A DNA stretch of 64,000 nucleotides. Source: Streptomyces sp. CB02400 (GTDB lineage: Bacteria > Actinomycetota > Actinomycetes > Streptomycetales > Streptomycetaceae). The stretch covers positions 865,871 to 929,870 of the forward strand of contig NZ_LIWB01000001.1 in NCBI RefSeq assembly GCF_001905725.1, given 5' to 3'. The notes under the pieces are model-generated. The model saw only the letters and a program-made list of their open reading frames with translations. It had not been told where the DNA came from and ran no database searches. The translations under genes were made by a program, and so were the position numbers. This document shows positions 7,143 to 14,610 of the stretch, piece after piece (the first letter of the stretch is position 1; the number at the start of each line of letters is the position of its first letter).

Positions 7143-8207
7143 TCACGGCACGCGGGCGGTCCAGTCCGGCGTGGTGAACTTCGTCCGTGCCAGTTCCTCC
7201 GCGAGGGCCAGCTCCTCGTCCGTCACCTTGCCGTCCGCCGACCCGTACCGGGCGCGGAACGAGTCGATCATCCGCTCGATGACGGCCTCGCGCGGCAGAC
7301 CGGTCTGCCGACGCAGCGGGTCCACCCGCTTCTTCGCGCTCTTGGTGCCCTTGTCGGACAGCTTCTCCCGGCCGATGCGCAGCACGTCGAGCATCTTGTC
7401 GGCGTCGATGTCGTACGCCATCGTCACGTGGTGCAGCACCGCGCCGGGGCCGCCGTCCGGGCCCACGATCCGCTTCTGGGCGGCGCCCGCGATCTTGCCC
7501 TGGTCGGTGGCGATGTCGTTCAGCGGCTGGTACCAGGCCCGGATCCCCATCTCGCCGAGCGCGCCCAGCACCCAGTCGTCGAGATAGGCGTAGCTGTCCT
7601 GGAACGACAGCCCCTGCACCAGCGCCTCCGGCACCGACAGCGAGTACGTGATGGTGTTGCCGGGTTCCACGAACATCGCGCCGCCGCCGGAGATCCGGCG
7701 CACCACCTCGATGCCGTGCCGCCGGGCGCCCTCGGGGTCGACCTCGTTGCGCAGCGACTGGAAGCTGCCGATGATCACCGCCGGGGCGCCCCACTCCCAC
7801 ACCCGCAGCGTCGGCGGACGCCGGCCCGCGGCGACCTCGGCGGTCAGCACCTCGTCCAGCGCCATGTGCAGGGCGGGCGGCTGCGGGCCCTCGTGGATCA
7901 CCTGCCAGTCGTAGTCGGTCCAGTCGGTGGCGTGCGCGAGCGCGCGGCGCACCGCGATGCCGACACCGTCCGAGGTGAGCCCGTACATCACGGTCCCCTC
8001 GGGGAGGGCCGCGTCGATCCGCGCGGCCAGACCGGCGGCGTCGGTGTCGGCGGGGGCGCCGTCCAGGGCACGGTTCACGGCGTCCAGCGCCTCGTCGGGT
8101 TCGAGGAAGAAGTCACCCGCCACACGCGCGCGGCGCAGCACGCCGTCCTCCACGTCCACGTCCACGACGACCAGCTTGCCGCCGGGAACCTTGTACTCAC
8201 CGTGCAC
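7143..8207 (-). CDS. Lipoate-protein ligase-like protein with permuted domain order
   Basis: 354 aa from the GTG at 8207 (preceded by AAAGGCGGA); an upstream in-frame ATG at 8249 would add 14 residues. Residues 1-~90 (YKVPGGKLVVVDVDVEDG, VAGDFFLEPDEAL) resemble the accessory domain that is C-terminal in E. coli LplA; the catalytic BPL/LplA/LipB domain follows, with RRISGGGAMF and DQGKIAGAAQKR containing the conserved lysine. The catalytic fold activates lipoate or octanoate as AMP ester and transfers it to E2/GcvH lysines. It is convergent with the SnoaL gene and divergent from the AraC gene, so it is probably independent of the cluster. Lipoate, octanoate or biotin specificity cannot be told from sequence alone. 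Confidence 0.8.
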   Translation of the reverse strand: MHGEYKVPGGKLVVVDVDVEDGVLRRARVAGDFFLEPDEALDAVNRALDGAPADTDAAGLAARIDAALPEGTVMYGLTSDGVGIAVRRALAHATDWTDYDWQVIHEGPQPPALHMALDEVLTAEVAAGRRPPTLRVWEWGAPAVIIGSFQSLRNEVDPEGARRHGIEVVRRISGGGAMFVEPGNTITYSLSVPEALVQGLSFQDSYAYLDDWVLGALGEMGIRAWYQPLNDIATDQGKIAGAAQKRIVGPDGGPGAVLHHVTMAYDIDADKMLDVLRIGREKLSDKGTKSAKKRVDPLRRQTGLPREAVIERMIDSFRARYGSADGKVTDEELALAEELARTKFTTPDWTARVP

Positions 8208-8286
8208 GGCTCCGCCTTTCACTGCTGACACGGGGGGCAACACCGGCAAGGGCCGCGCTGTTCCCGTCCGCGGTTAGCCTGAGCGC

Positions 8287-9057
8287 ATGCGTGTCATCAG
8301 GGACCTGCCGGCACTCGCCGCCGGCGAGGGGGACGTGCCCTTCGTGATCAAGGGGTACGAGGAGGTCGTCGCCGCCGACACGACGTGGAACGAACACTCG
8401 CACCCCTGGCACGAACTCCTCTGGAACGAGTACGGCACCTCCACCGCCGTGGTCGGTTCCCAGGTGTGGTGCATCACGCCGACGCTGGGGCTGTGGATGC
8501 CGGCGGGGCAGCTGCACTCCGCCTCCGCGGTCGCCGGAACCTCCTATCGCGCCCACTTCTTCCGGCACGGTACGGAGTCCGCGCTGCCCGACGTGCCGGT
8601 GGCCGTGGAGATCACCCCGCTGCTCCGGCTGCTCCTGGAGCGGCTCGAGGAGCCCGACCTGTCGCCCCGCTCCCGGGCCGTGGCCGAGGCGATGGTGCTC
8701 GACGTCCTGCGTCCGTCGTCCCGGGCGCTGCTGGTGCAGTTGCCCACCTCCGCGCTGCTGCGGCCGATCGTGGACGTCGTACGGGCCGATCCCGCCGACC
8801 AGCGCACGCTGACCGGCTGGGCCGCCGCCCTCGGGTGCAGCGCCCGCACGATCACCCGCGCGTTCCAGAGCGAGACGGGCACGAGTTTCGCCCGCTGGGT
8901 CGCCTCGGTGCGGGCCCAGCACGCCGTGCACCTGCTGTCCCTCGGCTTCGAGGTCGACGTGGTGGCCGACGCGGTCGGCTACCGCTCGGCGAGCGCCTTC
9001 GGAGCCGCCTTCCGGCGGACGACCGGCATGACTCCCGGCAGGTTCCGGGCGCGCTGA
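8287..9057 (+). CDS. AraC-family transcriptional regulator
   Basis: 256 aa. The N-terminal ~110 residues form a cupin-like sensor (HSHPWHELLWN, LWMPAGQLHS); the C-terminal ~100 residues carry two helix-turn-helix motifs of the AraC type (LTGWAAALGCSARTITRAFQ and VVADAVGYRSASAFGAAFRR, ending TPGRFR). No clear Shine-Dalgarno lies before the ATG. It sits between the lipoate ligase-like gene (divergent, 79 bp) and the iron-siderophore uptake operon (same strand, 148 bp). AraC regulators near siderophore transporters often sense the siderophore and activate uptake, which is the likely role, but this is positional inference. Confidence 0.88.
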   Translation: MRVIRDLPALAAGEGDVPFVIKGYEEVVAADTTWNEHSHPWHELLWNEYGTSTAVVGSQVWCITPTLGLWMPAGQLHSASAVAGTSYRAHFFRHGTESALPDVPVAVEITPLLRLLLERLEEPDLSPRSRAVAEAMVLDVLRPSSRALLVQLPTSALLRPIVDVVRADPADQRTLTGWAAALGCSARTITRAFQSETGTSFARWVASVRAQHAVHLLSLGFEVDVVADAVGYRSASAFGAAFRRTTGMTPGRFRAR

Positions 9058-9129
9058 GAGGCCCGTCGCACCGGAGAGCCCGCACTGTCCCGTGTCCCGA
9101 TCGCTACAAGGGCTGTCGAAAAGACTCGA

Positions 9130-9158
9130 TTGATCCACGAGCCCCGGCTCCATACGCT
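9130..9158 (+). promoter_or_regulatory. Promoter of the siderophore uptake operon
   Basis: TTGATC at 9130-9135 and TACGCT at 9153-9158 are separated by exactly 17 bases, a good fit to a HrdB-type promoter. The predicted transcript start near 9165 lies inside the iron box, so repressor binding would block initiation. Confidence 0.55.
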
Positions 9159-9160
9159 TT

Positions 9161-9179
9161 TCAGGCAAGCCTTACCTAA
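9161..9179 (+). promoter_or_regulatory. Iron box (DmdR/IdeR operator)
   Basis: TCAGGCAAGCCTTACCTAA; its reverse complement TTAGGTAAGGCTTGCCTGA agrees at 15 of 19 positions with the actinobacterial iron-box consensus as I recall it (TTAGGTTAGGCTCACCTAA). It lies immediately after a -10 hexamer and 26 bp before the binding-protein start, predicting repression by Fe(II)-DmdR and induction under iron starvation. Confidence 0.82.
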
Positions 9180-9205
9180 CTTGACTGAAAGTGGAACACG
9201 GGCCG

Positions 9206-10267
9206 ATGAGAACCCCACGCCTGCGCGCGCTCGCCCTCGCGGCGGCCCTCCTGTTCGGACTCACCGCCTGCGGCGGCGAGTCCGGCGACACCAACGACGA
9301 CAGCGGCGCCGCCGGTGCCGGCGCCAAGGGCTCCGGCCGGTTCCCGGTGACGATCGAGCACGCCCTCGGCACCACCGTCATCCCCGACAAGCCGAAGCGC
9401 GTCGCCACCGTGAACTGGGCCAACGACGAGGTGCCGCTCGCCCTCGGCGTCGTCCCCGTCGGCATGGCCAAGGCCAACTTCGGTGACGACGACGGGGACG
9501 GCGTACTGCCCTGGACCGAGGACCGGCTCAAGGAACTCGGCGCCAGGACACCCGTCCTGTTCGACGAGACCGACGGCATCGACTTCGAGGCCGTCGCCGA
9601 CACCGAGCCGGACGTCATCCTCGCCGCGTACTCCGGACTGACCGAGCAGGACTACGAGACCCTCAGCCAGATCGCCCCCGTCGTGGCCTACCCCGAGGCC
9701 GCCTGGGCGACCCCGTGGCGCGACATCATCCGCTTCAACAGCAAGGCCATCGGACTGGCCGACGAGGGCGACGAACTGATCGCCGACCTCGAGGGGCAGA
9801 TCGAGAAGACCGCCGCCAAGTACCCCCAGCTGAAGGGGAAGACGGCGATGTTCATGACGCACGTGTCGTCCAAGAACGTCAGCCAGGTCGGCTTCTACAC
9901 CACCCACGACACCCGCACGCAGTTCTTCACCGACCTCGGCATGAAGATCCCCGCCAGCGTCTCCGGACCGTCCGGGTCGACCAAGAAGTTCGTCCTCACC
10001 AAGAGCGCCGAGCGCATCGACGACTTCGACGACGTCGACGTCATCACCGGCTACGGGGACGACAAGGGCGAACTGCTGAAGGCCCTCAAGAAGGACCCGC
10101 TCACCTCGAAGCTGGCCGCCGTCGAGCGGGACTCCCTCTACCTGCTGCCCGGCAGCACCCCGCTGGCCACCGCCGCCAACCCGACCCCGCTGGCCATCCC
10201 GTACGTCCTGGAGGACTACGTGAAGGCGCTCGCCGGGGCCGCGGACAAGGTGGACAAGGCCGCGTGA
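9206..10267 (+). CDS. Iron-siderophore ABC transporter substrate-binding lipoprotein
   Basis: 353 aa from the ATG at 9206; GTG at 9191 is an alternative start with no better ribosome site. Residues 1-22 form a lipoprotein signal with lipobox LTAC (Cys22), then a low-complexity linker and a FecB/FepB-type two-lobed binding domain (IEHALGTTVIPDKPKRVATVNW at its start). Anchored outside the membrane, it would deliver ferric siderophore to the permease pair encoded next. It is preceded by an iron box and promoter and overlaps the next gene by GTGA. The siderophore is unknown; no siderophore biosynthesis genes are in the window. Confidence 0.9.
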   Translation: MRTPRLRALALAAALLFGLTACGGESGDTNDDSGAAGAGAKGSGRFPVTIEHALGTTVIPDKPKRVATVNWANDEVPLALGVVPVGMAKANFGDDDGDGVLPWTEDRLKELGARTPVLFDETDGIDFEAVADTEPDVILAAYSGLTEQDYETLSQIAPVVAYPEAAWATPWRDIIRFNSKAIGLADEGDELIADLEGQIEKTAAKYPQLKGKTAMFMTHVSSKNVSQVGFYTTHDTRTQFFTDLGMKIPASVSGPSGSTKKFVLTKSAERIDDFDDVDVITGYGDDKGELLKALKKDPLTSKLAAVERDSLYLLPGSTPLATAANPTPLAIPYVLEDYVKALAGAADKVDKAA

Positions 10268-11307
10268 CCGTCACCGAGACCCCGCCCGCGCCGGACACCG
10301 CCCCGCTGCGGCGTCCGGCGCGGGTGCGCTTCACCTGGCTCCTCGTCGTCGCCGCGGTCCTGTTCGCCGCCATGACCGCCTCCCTCGCCTTCGGCTCCCG
10401 AGATGTCGCCTGGGCCGACGTCTGGGCGGCGCTCGGCGGAGCGGAGGGCACCCTGGAGGAGGCCGCGGTCGCCAACCGCGTACCGCGCACCCTCCTCGCC
10501 GTCACCGTGGGCGCCGCCCTCGGCCTCTCCGGCGCGGTCATGCAGGGCGTCACCCGCAACCCGCTGGCCGATCCCGGCATCCTCGGCGTCAACATGGGCG
10601 CCTCGCTCGCCGTGGTCACCGGCGTCGCGTACTTCGGCCTCGCGTCGGTGTCCGGATACATCTGGGCGGCGATGACCGGGGCCGCCCTGACCGCCGGCTT
10701 CGTGTACGCCGTCGGCTCGCTGGGGCGCGGCGGCGCCACCCCGCTGAAGCTGGCCCTCGCCGGCGCCGCCATCTCGGCCGCGCTCGCCTCCCTGGTCAGC
10801 GCCGTCGTCCTGCCGCGCAACGACATCTCGGACACCTTCCGGCTGTGGCAGATCGGCGGCGTCGGAGGCGCCACCTACGCACAGCTCGGCAGCGTCGTGC
10901 CGTTCCTCGCCGCCGGCTTCGTCATCTGCCTGGCCTCCGCCCGCGCCCTCAACTCCCTCGCCCTGGGCGACGAGCTGGCCGCCGGACTCGGCGAGCGGGT
11001 GGCCCTCGTGCGGGCGGTCGCCGCGCTCGGCGCGGTCGTGCTGTGCGGCGCGTCCACCGCCGTCGCCGGGCCGATCGCCTTCGTCGGACTCGTCGTACCG
11101 CACGCCTGCCGGCTGCTGGCCGGCGTCGACCACCGCTGGACACTGCCGTTCTCCGCACTCGGCGGCGCCGTCCTGCTGACGGCCGCCGACGTGGTGGGCC
11201 GGGTCGTGGCCCGGCCGGCCGAGATCGAGGTGGGCATCGTGACCGCGATCGTCGGCGCCCCCTTCTTCATCCACATCGTCCGCCGGCAGAAGGTCAGATC
11301 CCTGTGA
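10264..11307 (+). CDS. FecCD-family siderophore ABC permease, subunit 1
   Basis: 347 aa from a GTG overlapping the binding-protein stop. Hydrophobic with about nine or ten membrane segments; the FecCD signature is seen in NRVPRTLLAVTVGAALGLSG, NPLADPGILG and PIAFVGLVVPHACRLLAG, the last being the cytoplasmic coupling region that contacts the ATPase. It pairs with the downstream permease to form a heterodimeric channel. It is translationally coupled to both neighbours. Confidence 0.92.
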   Translation: MTVTETPPAPDTAPLRRPARVRFTWLLVVAAVLFAAMTASLAFGSRDVAWADVWAALGGAEGTLEEAAVANRVPRTLLAVTVGAALGLSGAVMQGVTRNPLADPGILGVNMGASLAVVTGVAYFGLASVSGYIWAAMTGAALTAGFVYAVGSLGRGGATPLKLALAGAAISAALASLVSAVVLPRNDISDTFRLWQIGGVGGATYAQLGSVVPFLAAGFVICLASARALNSLALGDELAAGLGERVALVRAVAALGAVVLCGASTAVAGPIAFVGLVVPHACRLLAGVDHRWTLPFSALGGAVLLTAADVVGRVVARPAEIEVGIVTAIVGAPFFIHIVRRQKVRSL

Positions 11308-12356
11308 ACGCCCCCGTCGTCACCGCCCCGCCGACGCAGCGCACGGTCACCCGCGCCCGGGTCCGCCGCGCGTACCGGCGGCGGCTGATCGTCCTGGCCC
11401 TGCTGGTCCTCGTCGTCGCCGCCTTCGCCACCTCGCTCATGGCCGGGCACACCTTCTACCCGGCCTCCGACGTGCTGCGCGTGGTCATGGGCGAGCAGGT
11501 GCCGGGCGCGTCCTTCACCGTCGGCACGCTGCGGCTGCCGCGGGCGGTGCTCGCCCTGACCGCCGGCTTCAGCTTCGGCATGGCCGGTGTCACCTTCCAG
11601 ACGATGCTCCGCAACCCGCTCGCCAGCCCCGACATCATCGGCATCAGCGCGGGCGCGAGCGCGGCGGCGGCCATCGCCATCGTCACCTTCTCGCTGAGCG
11701 AGACCCAGGTGTCCGTACTGGCGATCGCCGCCGCGCTCGGGGTGGCGCTGCTGGTGTACACCCTCGCGTTCCGCGACGGGGTCGCCGGCACCCGGCTCAT
11801 CCTGATCGGCATCGGCATCGCCGCCCTGCTCGACAGCGTCACCTCCTACGTCCTGTCACGGGCCGGTGAGTGGGACCTCCAGGCGGCGATGCGCTGGCTC
11901 ACCGGCAGCCTCAACGGCACCACCTGGGAGGAGACCGTGCCCACCGTCGTGGCCGTGCTGACGCTCGGCCCGGTGCTGCTGTTCCAGGGCCGCAACCTCA
12001 GCGCGCTCAGCCTCGGGGACGACACGGCCTCCGCGCTCGGCGTCCGCGTCGAACGCACCCGCGTCACGGTGATCGTCGCCGCCGTCGGACTGATCGCGTT
12101 CGCCACGGCGGCGGCCGGACCGATCGCCTTCGTCGCGTTCCTCTCCGGCCCGATCGCCGCCCGGCTCACCGGAACCGGCGGCTCCCTGCTGGTCCCGGCG
12201 GGACTGGTCGGCTCCCTGCTCGTCCTGGTCGCCGACTTCACCGGCCAGTACGCCCTCGACACCCGCTATCCCGTCGGCGTCGTCACCGGTGTCCTCGGCG
12301 CCCCCTACCTCGTCCACCTGATCGTCCGCACCAACCGGGCCGGAGGCTCACTGTGA
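11304..12356 (+). CDS. FecCD-family siderophore ABC permease, subunit 2
   Basis: 350 aa from a GTG that overlaps the previous stop. An Arg-rich cytoplasmic N-terminus precedes the first membrane segment (LIVLALLVLVVAAFATSLMA). Family motifs: RLPRAVLALTAGFSFGMAG, NPLASPDIIGISAGAS and PIAFVAFLSGPIAARLTG. It forms the other half of the permease with the preceding gene; its stop overlaps the ATPase start. Confidence 0.92.
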   Translation: MNAPVVTAPPTQRTVTRARVRRAYRRRLIVLALLVLVVAAFATSLMAGHTFYPASDVLRVVMGEQVPGASFTVGTLRLPRAVLALTAGFSFGMAGVTFQTMLRNPLASPDIIGISAGASAAAAIAIVTFSLSETQVSVLAIAAALGVALLVYTLAFRDGVAGTRLILIGIGIAALLDSVTSYVLSRAGEWDLQAAMRWLTGSLNGTTWEETVPTVVAVLTLGPVLLFQGRNLSALSLGDDTASALGVRVERTRVTVIVAAVGLIAFATAAAGPIAFVAFLSGPIAARLTGTGGSLLVPAGLVGSLLVLVADFTGQYALDTRYPVGVVTGVLGAPYLVHLIVRTNRAGGSL

Positions 12357-13207
12357 CCGCGTCCCACACCCTCGCCACCGAGGACCTCACGCTCGGCTAC
12401 GGCGACCGCGCCGTCATCGAGGGCCTGGACCTGACCCTCGCGGCCGGGCGGATCACGGTGATCGTCGGCGCCAACGCCTGCGGCAAGTCGACGCTGCTGC
12501 GCTCGATGTCCCGGCTGCTGGTCCCCCGCGCGGGCCGGGTCCTCCTGGACGGCAAGGAGGTCCACCGCACCCCGGCCAAGGAACTCGCCCGCACCCTCGG
12601 CCTGTTGCCGCAGTCACCGGTCACCCCCGAAGGCATCACGGTCCTCGACCTGGTCGGCCGGGGCCGCCACCCCCATCAGCGGGCCCTCTCCCGCTGGACG
12701 GCGCAGGACGACGCCGCGGTCGCCGCCGCACTGGAGGCCACCCACACGACCGACCTGATGGACCGGGCCGTCGACGAACTCTCCGGCGGCCAGCGCCAGC
12801 GCGTGTGGATCGCGATGGCGCTGGCCCAGCAGACCGACCTGCTGCTGCTCGACGAGCCCACCACCTTCCTCGACATCAGCCACCAGATCGAGGTCCTCGA
12901 CCTGCTGACCGACCTCAACCGGACCCGCGGCACCACGATCGTCATGGTCCTGCACGACCTCAACCTGGCCGCCCGCTACGCTGATCGGCTGATAGCCCTG
13001 GCGTCCGGGCGACTGCACGCCGCCGGAACACCCGAGGAAGTGATGACCGAGGACACCGTCCGGGCCGTGTACGGCATGGAGAGCCGCGTCATCGAGGACC
13101 CGGTCTCGGGCAAGCCCCTCGTCCTGCCGATCGGACGCCACCACTCGACGGTCACGGACGCCGAAGCCGCGGCCGCGTCGCCGCAACACGCGGCCGGGAG
13201 CCGCTGA
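12353..13207 (+). CDS. Iron-siderophore ABC transporter ATP-binding protein
   Basis: 284 aa from a GTG that overlaps the previous stop. FepC-type ATPase: Walker A GANACGKST, Q-loop LLPQSP, signature LSGGQRQR, Walker B LLLLDEPTTFLD and switch histidine in MVLHDLN. It powers the two permeases. The coupled order binding protein, permease, permease, ATPase is the standard siderophore uptake unit. Only 3 bases separate it from the MFS gene, so export and import are one operon. The C-terminal ~25 residues are an Ala-rich tail. Confidence 0.93.
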   Translation: MTASHTLATEDLTLGYGDRAVIEGLDLTLAAGRITVIVGANACGKSTLLRSMSRLLVPRAGRVLLDGKEVHRTPAKELARTLGLLPQSPVTPEGITVLDLVGRGRHPHQRALSRWTAQDDAAVAAALEATHTTDLMDRAVDELSGGQRQRVWIAMALAQQTDLLLLDEPTTFLDISHQIEVLDLLTDLNRTRGTTIVMVLHDLNLAARYADRLIALASGRLHAAGTPEEVMTEDTVRAVYGMESRVIEDPVSGKPLVLPIGRHHSTVTDAEAAAASPQHAAGSR

Positions 13208-13210
13208 ACC

Positions 13211-14542
13211 ATGATCGAGAAGCTCACCGCAGTACTGCCCGACCTCGCGCCCTGGCGCTCCTCCCGGGACTTCCGCCTCCTGTGGGTGCAGGGCCTGGTC
13301 ACCTACCTCGGCAGCGTGATGGCGCTGATCGCGCTGCCGCTCCAGATCAAGGAGCTCACCGGCTCACCGCTCGCGGTGGGCGCGATGGGCGCCGTCGAAC
13401 TGGTGCCGCTGGTCGTCTTCGGCCTGTACGGCGGGGCACTCGCGGACGCGGTGGACCGGCGCAAGGTCATCGTGCTCACCGAGGCGGGACTGGGACTGCT
13501 GGCCGTCGTCCTGCTGCTGAACGCGCTGCTGCCGCACCCCATGCTGTGGCCGCTGTACGTGGTGGCGGCCGGGGTCGCGGCACTCGCGGGACTCCAGCGC
13601 CCCGCCCTGGACTCGCTGCTGGCCCGGATCGTCCCGCACGACCAGCTCGCCGCCGCGGCCGCGCTGAACGCCCTGCGCTGGCAGGCGGGCGCGATCGGCG
13701 GGCCCGCGCTGGCCGGCCTCGTGGTGGCGTACGCGGGCAACGTCCCCGCGTACGCCACCACGGTGGTCTGCTTCTTCGCGTCGGTCCTGATGTGCCGCCG
13801 GCTCTCACCCGTGCCGCCCGTCGAGCACGCGGCCAAGCCGTCGCTCCGCGGCATCGCCGAAGGGGCCAGGTACGCCTGGTCACGACCGGTGCTCCTGGGC
13901 ACGTACGCGGTGGACCTGGCGGCGATGTTCTTCGCCTTCCCCAACACGATCTTCCCCTTCCTCGCCGACGAGCTCGACGCCGACTGGTCGCTGGGCCTGA
14001 TGTACTCGGCGGGCGCCGTCGGGTCGCTGCTGCTCAGCCTCACCAGCGGCTGGGTCTCCCGGACGCAACGGCACGGCCTGCTGGTGGTGTTCGGCGCAGC
14101 CGGCTGGGGCCTGGCCATGGCGGCGGCCGGCTGGACGTCGAACGTCTGGCTGGTCCTGGCGTGCCTCGGCCTGGCGGGAGCGGGGGACATGCTCAGCGGT
14201 CTCGGCCGCTCGACCATCTGGAACCAGACCATCCCCGACCGGCTGCGCGGCCGGCTCGCCGGCATCGAGGTCCTCTCCTACAGCGTCGGTCCCCAGCTCG
14301 GCCAGGTCCGCGCCGGGGCGATGGCCGGCTGGACCGGCGCCCGTCCCGCGATCTGGACCGGCGGACTCGCCTGCGTCGCCGCGGTGGGCCTGCTCACCGC
14401 AGCACTCCCCAAACTCGTCAGCTACGACGCCCGCACCGACGAGGACGCCCGCCGCCGCGCCGACGAGAGCGCCGGAACCGCACCGGACCGTGAGGACGCC
14501 GGAACCGCACCGGACCGTGAGGACGCCGGAGTCGATCGGTAG
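13211..14542 (+). CDS. MFS transporter, EntS-like siderophore exporter
   Basis: 443 aa. Twelve-segment MFS of the enterobactin-exporter (EntS)/macrolide-efflux type: FRLLWVQGLVTYLGSVMALIA, the loop-2 motif GGALADAVDRRKVI and the C-terminal GRLAGIEVLSYSVGPQLGQ are typical. Being last in an iron-regulated uptake operon, it may export a siderophore or clear the desferri-siderophore after uptake. The tail after residue ~415 is hydrophilic and contains two exact copies of the 9-residue unit GTAPDREDA. No biosynthetic genes adjoin, so its substrate is unproven. Confidence 0.85.
   Translation: MIEKLTAVLPDLAPWRSSRDFRLLWVQGLVTYLGSVMALIALPLQIKELTGSPLAVGAMGAVELVPLVVFGLYGGALADAVDRRKVIVLTEAGLGLLAVVLLLNALLPHPMLWPLYVVAAGVAALAGLQRPALDSLLARIVPHDQLAAAAALNALRWQAGAIGGPALAGLVVAYAGNVPAYATTVVCFFASVLMCRRLSPVPPVEHAAKPSLRGIAEGARYAWSRPVLLGTYAVDLAAMFFAFPNTIFPFLADELDADWSLGLMYSAGAVGSLLLSLTSGWVSRTQRHGLLVVFGAAGWGLAMAAAGWTSNVWLVLACLGLAGAGDMLSGLGRSTIWNQTIPDRLRGRLAGIEVLSYSVGPQLGQVRAGAMAGWTGARPAIWTGGLACVAAVGLLTAALPKLVSYDARTDEDARRRADESAGTAPDREDAGTAPDREDAGVDR
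14474..14527 (+). repeat. Exact 27-bp tandem duplication in the MFS gene tail
   Basis: Two identical 27-base units (14474-14500 and 14501-14527) encode the repeated GTAPDREDA at the C-terminus. The length keeps the frame, so this looks like a recent replication-slippage duplication in a tolerant hydrophilic tail. Confidence 0.85.
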
Positions 14543-14610
14543 CCTGCTGACCGATCAGGGCCGAGCAGATGGGCAACATTGCCGGCGCCGCGCTGACTCC
14601 GAGGTGAGAG

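Noticed and set aside
8273..8287. TTAGCCTGAGC before the AraC start as a second iron box
   Set aside because: Only one half resembles the consensus; the other half does not match.
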